Source: Alteriqipengyuania abyssalis (GTDB taxonomy: Bacteria; Pseudomonadota; Alphaproteobacteria; Sphingomonadales; Sphingomonadaceae). Taken from it: a DNA stretch of 64,000 nt. The DNA lies in the NCBI RefSeq assembly GCF_019857185.1, contig NZ_JAHWXP010000002.1, forward strand, positions 806,001-870,000, written 5' to 3'. Positions 45,918-55,081 of the stretch are shown piece by piece. A program made the position numbers and the translations under genes. Within the stretch, counting starts at the first letter, position 1, and each line of letters starts with the position of its first letter. The notes beneath the pieces were generated by a model that did not search any database, was not told the origin of the DNA, and saw only the letters and a list, made by a program, of their open reading frames with translations.

Positions 45918-47075
45918 CTACGCCGCCGCCAGCACCCGCTCGCTGCTGGGCAGGGCCTCGCGCCAGTCCTCGGGCACGATGCCCAGCACGCCGCGCCGGA
46001 TCGGGGCCCAGAAGGCCGACAGCGTCAGCAGGGCAGAGCCGATCACAAGCGCGGTCAGCGCTACGGTCAGTTCCACCGCGCCGAAGCGGTCGAACAGGAA
46101 GGCGAGCGCGAACAGCACGTAGATCAGCGCCGAAACCAGCAGTGCGCGCCGGTCCACGATCAGCGCGACGATCCCGAAGACGATGTAGATCGCCAGCACC
46201 GCGATCGCCTTGCCGATCCCGATATCCGACCCGCCGACCACGCCGAGAGTGGCGAAGATCGGGTGTGCGATCATCGGCGCGGCAAGCAGGTGGAGCCAGA
46301 AGGCGACATCGCTGCGCCGCGTGGTGCGCGCCGGGTCCTGAAGATCCCACCGCATCGCGAAGGCGAACACCGCTAGCCCAGCGACGAAGGTGAGCCACAG
46401 CGCAACGTCGCCCTTGTCGATATCGAGTGGCGCGAGCGCCGACAGCGCCAGCCCGATCGCCGTCGCGGAAAGCGCCGCCGCGCCCGCTGCAATCGTGATC
46501 GGCACCTTGAAGCGCAGCCAGTGCAACCACGCAGCGAGCGCGGCGATGAGGCCCGCTCCGGCTACGAAATAGCCTGCCAGCGGTTCGCCCTGTTCGGTGC
46601 CCACCAGCACCACGCCGAGCGCGGTCGTGCCGATGAACACGCCGCCCACGAAGGCCAGCAGCAGGATGATGCTGGGCAGCGCCATGCGCCGCCTGCGGGT
46701 GAAGAACTCGGCCAGCGGCCACGCGGTGAGCGCGACCAGCCCGGCGGCGATCGCAACCGATACCGCGGTGCTCAGACTGCTTTGCTGCTGGTAGGCGGCC
46801 CATGCGGCCTCGGAGGCCTCGACCGACCAGTCCCAGGCCTGCACCGGTACGATCAGCTTGCCGATCTGCTGCCCGATCGCACCTGCGGCGAACAGCATGA
46901 TCGCGATGCCGATCGCGACGAAGATGTCGTTGAAGGAGTTGAGGAGCCGGAAATTCTCCTCGTCCCCGCGCGAAATGCCGCGCACCTCGCTCATGTGCGC
47001 ACGGAAGGCTGCCGCAGCATCCTCCGAAAGCGCGCCTGCCGCGACGGCGGAATTGATGTCTTCTTCGGAATACAC
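45918..47075 (-). CDS. Multi-span membrane protein
   Basis: 385 residues. An N-terminal soluble part (MYSEEDINSAVAAGALSEDA) is followed by about ten hydrophobic segments separated by short charged loops. It resembles DUF2157-type membrane proteins in layout, but I do not recognise a firm family. Possible role in envelope physiology. Ends 24 bp from the terminator shared with the DUF2794 gene; not obviously in an operon with the DUF4328 gene upstream. Confidence 0.75.
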   Translation of the reverse strand: MYSEEDINSAVAAGALSEDAAAAFRAHMSEVRGISRGDEENFRLLNSFNDIFVAIGIAIMLFAAGAIGQQIGKLIVPVQAWDWSVEASEAAWAAYQQQSSLSTAVSVAIAAGLVALTAWPLAEFFTRRRRMALPSIILLLAFVGGVFIGTTALGVVLVGTEQGEPLAGYFVAGAGLIAALAAWLHWLRFKVPITIAAGAAALSATAIGLALSALAPLDIDKGDVALWLTFVAGLAVFAFAMRWDLQDPARTTRRSDVAFWLHLLAAPMIAHPIFATLGVVGGSDIGIGKAIAVLAIYIVFGIVALIVDRRALLVSALIYVLFALAFLFDRFGAVELTVALTALVIGSALLTLSAFWAPIRRGVLGIVPEDWREALPSSERVLAAA

Positions 47076-47191
47076 CGGCCAAGCCTCCCCTGCCTGTTCG
47101 GAAAGGGAGGCTATGACCAGTGTGTTAGCGTGTCAATACAGCCTGACGGAGCGAGTGTGTCGCTGGTCGGGTGCAGGTATGCGGGCAGGTG

Positions 47192-47869
47192 CTAGTCGAA
47201 CACGTGGCTGACGTGGAGCGCGGTGTCCTGCGCGTGGGTGATCTGGCGGATGATCCGGTGCAGCATCATCGCGCATGCGATCAGCAGCACGCTCGACACG
47301 GCGCCCATGCCATTGGCGACCACCATATTGCTGCCATCGCCATAGCCTTCCATCCGCGCGCTGATATTCGACAGGATGCTGCCGATGATCCAGCAGGCCC
47401 ACCAGGCGTTGATGAGGCCCGGCGCAGGCTCGCCGTAGCTGTCGCTTTCCAGATGGCTCTCGTTCCACAGATCGCGCATGTTCTGGAACGGCTTGATCAG
47501 ATTGGCGAAGGGGATGAAGTACCAGCCAACCGCCATTCCGGGCGAGGACTCGGTCTCGATCCCGCGCTCCTTGAGATTGGCGTGCGCGCGGTAAATCCAC
47601 ATGCCCACCAGCACGACCGAGACGAGGAAGATCGCCAGATAGGCGATCGCCGCGAAGCCGTAGGTGACCGCGAGCGTTTCCGGCGTCATCGCATAAAGAT
47701 CGACCTGGCCCGTCAGCGCGAGCACTTCGAACACCAGCATCACCGCGGCGATGCCGATATAGGCGATGATCGCGTAACCGGCATTGCGGGCGCGCGATTT
47801 CAGCTGCGCAAAGCCGCCGTCCGAAGCCTCCGCTTGTGCGTCGGCCGCGGCAAATTCCATGGTTTCCAT
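47192..47869 (-). CDS. DUF4328 membrane protein
   Basis: 225 residues. Four hydrophobic spans with the DUF4328 features: WIYRAHANLKERG, the central SPGMAVGWYFIPFANLIKPF and NMRDLW. Function unknown. ATG 47869 is preceded by a very strong hairpin that leaves only six free bases before the start; an ATG three codons downstream (47860) is possible. Convergent neighbours are more than 100 bp away. Confidence 0.85.
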   Translation of the reverse strand: METMEFAAADAQAEASDGGFAQLKSRARNAGYAIIAYIGIAAVMLVFEVLALTGQVDLYAMTPETLAVTYGFAAIAYLAIFLVSVVLVGMWIYRAHANLKERGIETESSPGMAVGWYFIPFANLIKPFQNMRDLWNESHLESDSYGEPAPGLINAWWACWIIGSILSNISARMEGYGDGSNMVVANGMGAVSSVLLIACAMMLHRIIRQITHAQDTALHVSHVFD

Positions 47870-47875
47870 AAAGTA

Positions 47876-47934
47876 TCAGCCCCCGAGGGGCGGAGCGAGC
47901 CGTACTGGCCGCTCCCCCGACCCCCGGGGGCTGA
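47876..47934 (-). promoter_or_regulatory. Strong leader hairpin at the DUF4328 start
   Basis: TCAGCCCCCG (47876-47885) and CGGGGGCTGA (47925-47934) form a perfect 10-bp stem, and GGAGCG/CGCTCC inside extends it. The structure ends 6 nt before the DUF4328 start codon and buries its only G-rich ribosome-site candidate. It is either a translation-control element or the terminator of the SDR gene upstream. Confidence 0.5.
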
Positions 47935-48010
47935 ATTATCCTGCCCTGTCGCGCCGCGCTATCGAAAAAACGCGGCGGCGACCGGACCTTAGCCGGATCT
48001 GCGGCGGGCG

Positions 48011-48940
48011 TTAGCCGCGCGCGCTGTCCGGACCGGTGCCGGTGACCTTCTGCATCGCGGCGAGGATCGCGCCCGACTGCTCGGCACCCGACTGCGGGGC
48101 CTTGAGGTTGGACTGTTCGCTGATCTTGGCCCAGTTTTCGGCAAAGCCTTCGACGGTACGCTCACCCTCGGGCAGCCACACCGCGTCGTTCATCACCACC
48201 CATGCCGAGTGGAAGCCGCCCGCGCCTGCGCCCACGATCGCGTTGGTCGGCGAATCTTCGCTGACGAGGTAGAGCGCGGCGGGCACCACGTTCTCAGGGG
48301 CGAACAGCTCGAACGCTTCCTTGGGGAACAGGTCCTCGGTCATCCGCGTGCCCGCGACGGGGGCCAGCGTGTTGACCTTGATGTTGTACTTCGCGCCTTC
48401 GATCTGGAGCGTCTTGGTCAGGCCGGCGAGGCCCAGCTTGGCTGCGCCGTAGTTGGCCTGGCCGAAATTGCCGAACAGCCCGGTGGAGCTGGCGGTCATC
48501 AGGATGCGGCCATAGGCCTGTTCGCGCATGGTCTCCCAAACGGCCTTGGTCGCGTTGGCCGATCCGTTGAGGTGCACGTCGACCACGAATTCGAAGTCGG
48601 CCGGCTCCATCTTGGCGAAGCTCTTGTCGCGCAGGACGCCCGCGTTGTTGATCAGGACATGGACGCCGCCCCACTTCTGCTTGGCGTCGGCGACCATCTT
48701 TTCCATCTGCTCGTATTCGGTGACCGAGGCTGCGTTGGCCATTGCTTCACCGCCGGCCTTTTCGATCTCTTCGACCACCTGCGCCGCCGCGTCGGACGAA
48801 CCGGTGCCGTCGCGCGAACCGCCCAGATCGTTGACCACGACCTTCGCGCCGCGCCGCCCGAGTTCGAGCGCGTAGGCGCGGCCAAGGCCCCCGCCTGCAC
48901 CGGTGACGATTGCGACCTTGTCTTTGAACGAGATGCTCAT
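48011..48940 (-). CDS. SDR, (3R)-hydroxyacyl-CoA dehydrogenase-like
   Basis: 309 residues from ATG 48940, with GGAGAG ahead; a longer frame to 49015 is not needed. It begins with VAIVTGAGGGLGRAYALELG and VVVNDLGGSRDGTG, a form typical of the N-terminal part of peroxisomal multifunctional enzyme type 2 (HSD17B4). Then NNAGVL, TASSTGLFG and YGAAKLG form the catalytic set. It may oxidise 3-hydroxyacyl-CoA or a steroid alcohol. No partner hydratase is adjacent. Confidence 0.87.
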   Translation of the reverse strand: MSISFKDKVAIVTGAGGGLGRAYALELGRRGAKVVVNDLGGSRDGTGSSDAAAQVVEEIEKAGGEAMANAASVTEYEQMEKMVADAKQKWGGVHVLINNAGVLRDKSFAKMEPADFEFVVDVHLNGSANATKAVWETMREQAYGRILMTASSTGLFGNFGQANYGAAKLGLAGLTKTLQIEGAKYNIKVNTLAPVAGTRMTEDLFPKEAFELFAPENVVPAALYLVSEDSPTNAIVGAGAGGFHSAWVVMNDAVWLPEGERTVEGFAENWAKISEQSNLKAPQSGAEQSGAILAAMQKVTGTGPDSARG

Positions 48941-49086
48941 GAGTGTCTCTCCGCTAGGGTTCCAGAACGTGAAAATTGGCTGCGGAGTGGCAGGTTCCGG
49001 CCATTCTGGCAACACCGCGCGGGATGGACCGCCATGCCGTAGGGGCAGGCCGCGCCTGCATTGCGCGGCCTGCTATTTTGCGGCGA

Positions 49087-51240
49087 TCAGTCGTCCGCCA
49101 GCTGCTGCAGCAGATAGACGATCTGCATCGCGCGCAGCGTCGCGCGCTGTTCGTTGTCGACGCCGCCTGAATGGCCGCCCTTGGTATCCTCGTAATAGAG
49201 GTAATCGTCGCCCTGCGCGGCCATCCGCGCGGCGGCCTTGCGCCCGTGGCTGGGGTGCGTGCGGTCGTCGGCGGTGGAGGTGACGAAGAACACGCGCGGG
49301 TAGTCCTTCTGCTCGAGCAGCTTCTGGTAGGGGGAATAGCCCTCGATCCACGCGCGCTGTTCGGGAATGCGCGGGTCGCCATATTCGCCGATCCACGAGG
49401 CTCCGCGCCCGATATACTGGTAGCGCAGCATGTCGAACAGCGGGATCTGGACGATCGCGGCGTTGAACAGGTCGGGTGCCTGGGTGAACGCGGTGCCGAC
49501 CAGCAGCCCCCCCTGCGAGCCGCCTTCGACCCCCAGATGCTCCGGGCTGGTGATCCCGCGTGCGACAAGATCGCGGCCCACCGCGATGAAATCGTCCCAC
49601 GTGCGCTGCTTGTTCTCGCGAATGGCGCTCTGGTGCCAGTTCGGCCCGAACTCGCCACCGCCACGAATATTGGCGAGGACGTAGGCATTGCCCCGCTCAA
49701 GCCACATCTTGCCCGTGCTGCCGAGATAGGAGGGCAGGCGCGGCACCTGGAAGCCGCCATAGCCGCCCATCAGCAACGGGGTGCTGCCATCCATCGCCAT
49801 GCCCTTGGGCTTGACGAGGAAGTAGGGGATTTTGGTACCGTCCGGGCTGGTCGCCTCGAACTGTTCGATGTCCATGTCCGCGGCATCGAACCGCTCGGGG
49901 CTTTCCTTGACCACTTCCAGATCGACGCCGTTCCCGGCGTAGTAATAGGTGCCCGGCGACAGGAAGTCGGTCGAGGTGAACATGATCTGGTCGGTCTCAT
50001 CCGACGCCGTTGCCACGCCGACGGTCGCGTTCTCCGGCAGGTCGATCCGCTGGCTGGTCCACGCGCCATCGACATAGTCGAACTTGAGAACCTGCCCCCG
50101 GACATTGTCGAGGATGCTGACATAGAGGCTGCTTTTGGTGGAGCTGGCGCCGCGCTTTGTCTGGCGATCGGCGGGCTTCCACACCAGCGTCTTGGTCGCG
50201 CCGTTGGGATCGGCCTTCCATTCTTCCAGATCGGCGGAGACCAGCGAGTCCGCCGGGAACGTCTGCCCCTGTGTTTCCCAGTCGACATCGGTCGAGAACA
50301 GGATCTGGCCGTCGATGATGCCATAGGGGCCGGCCTTGGCGGGCAGGTCCAGCTTCACCCACTCGCCGTCCATCTCGTAGAAATATTCGCGCTCGTGGAA
50401 GGATACCCCGCGATAGGCCATGCGTCCGTGGATCGTCCCTTCGCCATCGCGCAGCAGGTAGGCCCCGGCAGAGACATCGCTCTTCTCGCCACGGAAGATT
50501 TCCGGCGCATCCTCCAGCGCGGTCCCGCGCTTCCACACGCGGGTGGTGAAGGGGTAGAAGCTGTCGGTAACCGTGCCGTCGCCGAAATCGCGGCTGACCA
50601 GCAGCGTGTCTTCATCGACCCAGCTCGCGCTGCCCTGGCTTTCGGGCAGTTCGAAACCGCCATCCACGAAGTCGAGCGTGTCGAGGTCGAACTCGCGCGC
50701 AATGCTCGCGTCCTTGCCGCCATCGGACAGGTAGACCATGCAATGCGTGCCGGCGGGCGGCAGGCAGGTCATCCCGCCATAGACCCATTCCTTGCCCTCT
50801 GCCGCAGCAAGCGCGTCGACATCGAGGATGGTCTCCCATTCCGGGTTGTCGGTCCGCCAGCTTTCCAGCGTGGTGCGGCGCAGGATGCCTTTGGGGTTTT
50901 TCGCGTCCTGCCAGAAATTGACCAGGCCGTATGGGGTGAAAGAGACACCGGGGATGCGGTCCTCGGCATCGTAGATCGCCAGCGCTTCGGCCTTCAGTTC
51001 CTCGAACCGCGGGTCGGTCTGCAGCGCGGCGACGGTCTTCTCGTTCTCGTTCTCGACCCATTTCAGCGCGCGGTCGCTGCGGGTTTCCTCCAGCCAGATG
51101 AAGGGATCGTTCTCGGCTTCGAATTCGGGTTCAACCACGGCGTTGGTATCCTGCGCGGCAAGCGGACTGGTGAGAAGCGGCGCGCTGGCGACCGACACGG
51201 CAAGCGATGCGATGATCGCGCGAAGTGAAGTGGATTTCAT
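49087..51240 (-). CDS. Exported prolyl oligopeptidase-family serine peptidase (S9)
   Basis: 717 residues from ATG 51240. Signal peptide ends ...PLAAQ|D. The N-terminal beta-propeller (about 40-440) is followed by the alpha/beta-hydrolase part: nucleophile GVEGGSQGGLL, Asp in STADDRTHPSHGRK and His in DTKGGHSGG. GGYGGFQVP and ANIRGGGEFG are characteristic of the S9A group. It cleaves short peptides in the periplasm, probably after proline. Single gene. Confidence 0.93.
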   Translation of the reverse strand: MKSTSLRAIIASLAVSVASAPLLTSPLAAQDTNAVVEPEFEAENDPFIWLEETRSDRALKWVENENEKTVAALQTDPRFEELKAEALAIYDAEDRIPGVSFTPYGLVNFWQDAKNPKGILRRTTLESWRTDNPEWETILDVDALAAAEGKEWVYGGMTCLPPAGTHCMVYLSDGGKDASIAREFDLDTLDFVDGGFELPESQGSASWVDEDTLLVSRDFGDGTVTDSFYPFTTRVWKRGTALEDAPEIFRGEKSDVSAGAYLLRDGEGTIHGRMAYRGVSFHEREYFYEMDGEWVKLDLPAKAGPYGIIDGQILFSTDVDWETQGQTFPADSLVSADLEEWKADPNGATKTLVWKPADRQTKRGASSTKSSLYVSILDNVRGQVLKFDYVDGAWTSQRIDLPENATVGVATASDETDQIMFTSTDFLSPGTYYYAGNGVDLEVVKESPERFDAADMDIEQFEATSPDGTKIPYFLVKPKGMAMDGSTPLLMGGYGGFQVPRLPSYLGSTGKMWLERGNAYVLANIRGGGEFGPNWHQSAIRENKQRTWDDFIAVGRDLVARGITSPEHLGVEGGSQGGLLVGTAFTQAPDLFNAAIVQIPLFDMLRYQYIGRGASWIGEYGDPRIPEQRAWIEGYSPYQKLLEQKDYPRVFFVTSTADDRTHPSHGRKAAARMAAQGDDYLYYEDTKGGHSGGVDNEQRATLRAMQIVYLLQQLADD

Positions 51241-51363
51241 CGGCTGGCTCCCCCTGGAACGGATGAAAGTGAGTGGAATGTGAGGCACTTGTCCCGCGCG
51301 GGGCGAGACTTGCCAATGTCGCTCGACGGAAGCGGCTGTCTGTTTGTCGATTGCACACCCGCG

Positions 51364-52053
51364 TCAGGCGAGCCCGCGCAGCGCAGGTATCAGCGCGTCG
51401 AAGCTGTCGATCACCGCGTCCGCGCCCAGATCATGCGCGGGCTTGTCGCAATAGCCGTAGCCTGCCGCGACCACCGGCACGCCCGCTGCGCGCGCTGCCA
51501 TCACGTCGTAGGTGCTGTCTCCGACGAATGCGAGCCGCCGCGCGCCACACCGCTCCATCGCGGTCAGCACGGGATCGGCGGCTGGCTTCGCGCGGAAATT
51601 GCCGTTCGCATCCTTGCCCAGACTGTCCCCGCCGATCAGCGTCACGAAGCGGTCGGTCAGGCCCAGCTGCTCGAGGATCTCGGCAGCGAAGCCTTCGAAC
51701 TTGTTGGTCACCACCGCCAGCTTCACATCCATCGCGGCCAGCTCGTCCAGCGTCTCGATCACTCCGGGGAAGGGCTGCGTATGGACCGCATTGTGCTGCG
51801 AGTAATACCGCAGCAGCGTCTTGTAGAGCGGGCGGAAGTCTTCCTCCGCCATGCTGCCGCCCTGGGCCTCGATCGCGCGGGCGAGCATCACCTTCGCGCC
51901 GCCGCCGATCAGACCCTCCACCTGCTTGGCAGGCACCTGCTGGTAGCCGCCATCTGCCAGCGCGTGGTTCACCGCCGCCGCAAGGTCTGCCTTGGTGTCG
52001 AGTAGCGTGCCGTCGAGATCGAGGCCTATCGCATCAAAGGGAAAATCGCTCAT
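51364..52053 (-). CDS. gph: Phosphoglycolate phosphatase (HAD family)
   Basis: 229 residues from ATG 52053 (MSDFPFDAIGLDLDGTLLDT). HAD motif I LDLDGTLLDT, motif II VVTNK, and motif IV VGDSTYDVMAARAAG are all intact; the cap is of the C1 type. Hydrolyses 2-phosphoglycolate or related sugar phosphates. Divergent from glmU with 60 bp between starts. The long open frame beyond 52053 is a shadow of glmU. Confidence 0.9.
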   Translation of the reverse strand: MSDFPFDAIGLDLDGTLLDTKADLAAAVNHALADGGYQQVPAKQVEGLIGGGAKVMLARAIEAQGGSMAEEDFRPLYKTLLRYYSQHNAVHTQPFPGVIETLDELAAMDVKLAVVTNKFEGFAAEILEQLGLTDRFVTLIGGDSLGKDANGNFRAKPAADPVLTAMERCGARRLAFVGDSTYDVMAARAAGVPVVAAGYGYCDKPAHDLGADAVIDSFDALIPALRGLA

Positions 52054-52113
52054 GCGGGTCTGCGTGGCGAAACCTTCTTCAATCTGCAAGCCGATGGTGG
52101 CACAGCCTGCCGC

Positions 52114-53469
52114 ATGACCGATTTCGCAGCCATCATTCTCGCCGCGGGCAAGGGCACCCGCATGAAGTCCGACCTGCACAAGGTGCTCCACCCGATTGCG
52201 GGGCGGGCGATGCTGCATCACCTGATGGCCTCGATCGACACGCTGGGGCCCAAGCGCAAGGTCGTGGTGGTCGGTGCGGGCCGCGATCAGCTGGAAGCTG
52301 CGTTGGGCGACGACGCCGAAACGCGCGTGCAGGAGCCGCAGCTGGGCACGGGCCACGCGGTGCAGCAGGCGGAAGAACCGCTGGGCGATTTCACCGGCGA
52401 TGTGCTGGTGCTCTATGGCGACGTGCCCTTCGTGCGCGGGGAGACCATGCGCGCAATGCTCGACCGGCTGCATGCCGAGGATGCGCCCAAGGTGGTGGTG
52501 CTGGGCTTCGAACCGGAAGACGCGCTGGCCTATGGACGCGTAATCGCCGACGAACACGGCCGCATTTCCAAGATGGTCGAATTCAAGGACGCGAGCGAGG
52601 AAGAGCGCGCGTGCAGCTTGTGCAATTCGGGGCTGATGGCGGCGCGCGCGCAGGACATGTTCGCGCTGCTGCGCCGGGTGGGCAACGACAATGCGCAGGG
52701 CGAGTATTACCTGCCCGACATCGTCAACATCGCGATCTCCGATGGCGACACCTGCGCGGCGGTGACCGCAAGCGATCCGGGCGAGGTCGCGGGGATCAAC
52801 AGCCGCGCCGAACTCGCCCGCGCCGAGGCGCAGTGGCAGGATCTGAAGCGCGAGGAAGCGATGGCGAACGGGGCCACGCTGCGCGCGCCCGAAACCGTGT
52901 TCTTCAGTTATGACACGCAGATCGGCCGCGACGTGACGATCGACCCCAACGTGGTGTTCGGCCCCGGCGTGCGGGTGGCGGATGGCGCGCATATCAAGGC
53001 GTTCAGCCACCTGGAGGGGGCCACCGTGGGCGAGGGCGCGCAGGTCGGGCCCTACGCCCGCCTGCGACCCGGTGCGGTGCTGGAGAAGGACGCCTTCGTC
53101 GGCAATTTCGTCGAGATGAAGAAGTCGACCTTGGGTGAAGGCGCGAAGGCCAGCCACCTCACATACCTCGGCGATACCGAAGTGGGCGCGGGCGCGAACA
53201 TCGGCGCGGGCACGATCACCTGCAATTACGACGGCTACTTCAAGTACAAGACGACCATCGGGGAGCGGGCCTTCATCGGCTCCAACTCCGCGCTGGTCGC
53301 CCCCGTCACCATCGGTGCGGACGCGATCGTCGCGGCGGGCAGCACGGTGACGCGCGATGTCGCGCCGGGTGAACTGCGGATGGAGCGGGCCGAGCAGTCG
53401 ATCAAACCCGGCTGGGCGGACCGTTTCCACGATACGATGAAGAAGAAGAAGCGGGGGGAAACCAAGTGA
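52114..53469 (+). CDS. glmU: Bifunctional GlcNAc-1-P uridylyltransferase / GlcN-1-P acetyltransferase
   Basis: 451 residues. Uridylyltransferase half: ILAAGKGTRMKSDLHKVLHP and LYGDVPFV. Acetyltransferase half: left-handed beta helix from about 250, with GAGTITCNYDGYFKYKT and SNSALVAPVTIG. It makes UDP-GlcNAc for peptidoglycan and LPS. Its stop overlaps the GTG of the lipoprotein gene downstream (GTGA). Confidence 0.97.
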   Translation: MTDFAAIILAAGKGTRMKSDLHKVLHPIAGRAMLHHLMASIDTLGPKRKVVVVGAGRDQLEAALGDDAETRVQEPQLGTGHAVQQAEEPLGDFTGDVLVLYGDVPFVRGETMRAMLDRLHAEDAPKVVVLGFEPEDALAYGRVIADEHGRISKMVEFKDASEEERACSLCNSGLMAARAQDMFALLRRVGNDNAQGEYYLPDIVNIAISDGDTCAAVTASDPGEVAGINSRAELARAEAQWQDLKREEAMANGATLRAPETVFFSYDTQIGRDVTIDPNVVFGPGVRVADGAHIKAFSHLEGATVGEGAQVGPYARLRPGAVLEKDAFVGNFVEMKKSTLGEGAKASHLTYLGDTEVGAGANIGAGTITCNYDGYFKYKTTIGERAFIGSNSALVAPVTIGADAIVAAGSTVTRDVAPGELRMERAEQSIKPGWADRFHDTMKKKKRGETK

Positions 53470-54086
53470 AGCGAATGATTCTGGTCGGCTGCGGCGCGCT
53501 CGCGCTGGCGGCCTGTGGCGATGCTACTGCAGAAACCAGCGGGGCGAGCGCGGATGAGACTGCCGAAGCTCCCGCGAAGGCAGCGGACGAGGGTGCCGAG
53601 GCGCAAGAGGACGCTGCACAGGCCGATGCGTCGGGCGATGAGAAAGCTCCGGCCGTGGCGAAGGTTGCCTGTGCATCGGACGAGCAGGAGCTGTTTTCCT
53701 GCGCAGCCGGTACCAAGCGGATCGCTGTGTGTGGCGTGACCAACGCGCAGGGCCAGAAGACCGCGCAGTACCGTTTCGGCGGTTCGGGCAAGCCCGAGAT
53801 CGTGCTGGACGGCGGTCGTTTCGCCAGCGTGCCCTATTCGGGCGGTGGCGAAGCGCAGATCGAGTTTGCCAACGGCGGCGTGCGCTACATCGTCTACAGC
53901 CGCACGGTGCGGACCAATTTCGAGGCGGACGAGCCGAACAATCCCGAATTCACCGATGGCGTGCTGGTCGTGCGTGACGGCAAGCCGATTGCCGAGCGCA
54001 ATTGCACCGGCAAGGTCGAATCGGTCGATGTGATGGCGGGCGATTCCTACGGCGGCGTCGCGAACGAGCTGTTCTATTACGACTGA
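53466..54086 (+). CDS. Lipoprotein of unknown function
   Basis: 206 residues from GTG 53466, which overlaps the glmU stop and follows GGGGGGAAA; ATG 53475 is possible. Signal and lipobox LAAC (about residue 17), then an Ala/Glu/Asp-rich low-complexity linker (20-65), then a folded domain with cysteines in VACASDEQELFSCAAG and AVCGVTN and the closing AERNCTGKVESVDV. I do not recognise the family. Likely outer-membrane-anchored and expressed with glmU. Confidence 0.7.
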   Translation: MKRMILVGCGALALAACGDATAETSGASADETAEAPAKAADEGAEAQEDAAQADASGDEKAPAVAKVACASDEQELFSCAAGTKRIAVCGVTNAQGQKTAQYRFGGSGKPEIVLDGGRFASVPYSGGGEAQIEFANGGVRYIVYSRTVRTNFEADEPNNPEFTDGVLVVRDGKPIAERNCTGKVESVDVMAGDSYGGVANELFYYD

Positions 54087-54378
54087 CGACACCCAAGATC
54101 GGAACGGGCGCGATGATGGCCCGCTCGCCTGCTGGCTGTGCGGGCGGCCCATCGCGACCCGGCTGCAATGGCATCATCCGGTGCCCAAGGCGAAGAAGGG
54201 GCGGGGCACCGTGCCGGTCCACCCGATTTGCCACCGCACGATCCACGCCAATTTCACCAATGCGCAGCTGGCCCGGATCGGCGACGATCCGGAGCGGCTG
54301 AAGGAAAATCCGGCGGTGGCGAAATTCGTCGGCTGGATCGCGGACAAGCCGCCCGATTTCCACGCGCCGACGCGCTAG
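54076..54378 (+). CDS. HNH endonuclease-like protein without a standard start
   Basis: The frame encodes ACWLCGRPIATRLQWHHPVP, then VHPICHRTIHANFTN, and ends KPPDFHAPTR. This is an HNH core with C-x2-C and HH/CH zinc ligands. No ATG, GTG or TTG lies in frame between the upstream stop (54031) and the C-x2-C motif; the first GTG (54181) would remove it. The best upstream candidate is ATT 54076, which overlaps the end of the lipoprotein gene. A frameshift from that gene is another option. It could be a nuclease or a non-catalytic zinc protein. Confidence 0.6.
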   Translation: MTTDDTQDRNGRDDGPLACWLCGRPIATRLQWHHPVPKAKKGRGTVPVHPICHRTIHANFTNAQLARIGDDPERLKENPAVAKFVGWIADKPPDFHAPTR

Positions 54379-54388
54379 CGAAGCGACG

Positions 54389-54778
54389 CTAGTCGCTCAG
54401 CTTTTCGCGCAGTTCTTCGGTCAGTTCGGGTGCGAAGCGCAGCACCAGCCGCGCGGTGAAGAGGCCGATCACGATACCGACCATGTCCGCGAACAGATCG
54501 TAGATATCCGCATCGCGACCGATCAGATCGAGCCCCTGAACGATCTCGATAAGCCCGCCGAACGCGGTCAGCAGCACGAAGATTCGCACCGCGCCCGCCC
54601 TGGGCCAGCCGGCATAGGCGAGCCCTGAGAGGACGAAGAACGCGAAGGCATGGTTGACCTTGTCGTTCATGTTCTCCGGCCCCGGCGCGGTCGGCAGGAT
54701 GGCCAGCGTGAACGCGCCGATCGCAGCCACGACCAGCGCGATCCGCGCGAAGCGGGCAAGGCGGGGGGAGACGATCAT
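54389..54778 (-). CDS. VanZ-family membrane protein
   Basis: 129 residues with four hydrophobic helices and the VanZ-type motifs NDKVNHAFAFFVLSGLAY and GGLIEIVQGLDLIGRDADIY, then DLFADMVGIVIG. VanZ gives teicoplanin resistance in Gram-positives; in Gram-negatives the role is unknown. Same strand as atpC, 40 bp downstream, so it may be read from the atp operon. Confidence 0.87.
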   Translation of the reverse strand: MIVSPRLARFARIALVVAAIGAFTLAILPTAPGPENMNDKVNHAFAFFVLSGLAYAGWPRAGAVRIFVLLTAFGGLIEIVQGLDLIGRDADIYDLFADMVGIVIGLFTARLVLRFAPELTEELREKLSD

Positions 54779-54818
54779 GGTGCGACCCGTGGCAGGGACA
54801 GGAGGCCCCGCCGGGAAA

Positions 54819-55076
54819 TCAGCCTTCGACGTGCTCGGCGAGGATGGTCAGCCCGTTCTCGCCCACTTCGGCGAAGCCGCCGCGCACTTCGATCGTCTCG
54901 GGGCTGGCACCGGCGGTCTTGAAGATCTGCAGCGCGCCGTCGCGAATCGTCGACATGAAGGGCGCGTGGCCTTCCAGAACGCCGAATTCACCCTCGGTCC
55001 CGGGCACGACGACCATGTGCACGTCGTCGCTGCGCACGTGGCGGGCGGGGGTCACCAGTTCGAAGTGGAGGGGCAT
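54819..55076 (-). CDS. atpC: ATP synthase F1 subunit epsilon
   Basis: 85 residues from ATG 55076 ([20 protein letters not shown]). The beta-sandwich domain of epsilon is present ([20 protein letters not shown]), but the C-terminal helical pair is missing, as in other short alphaproteobacterial epsilons. It links gamma to the c-ring. Start is 5 bp after the stop of the embedded membrane protein gene. Confidence 0.95.
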   Translation of the reverse strand: MPLHFELVTPARHVRSDDVHMVVVPGTEGEFGVLEGHAPFMSTIRDGALQIFKTAGASPETIEVRGGFAEVGENGLTILAEHVEG

Positions 55077-55081
55077 AATCT

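Noticed and set aside
49171-51228. 685-residue open frame on the plus strand
   Set aside because: Antisense shadow of the prolyl oligopeptidase gene, which has a full catalytic triad and signal peptide.
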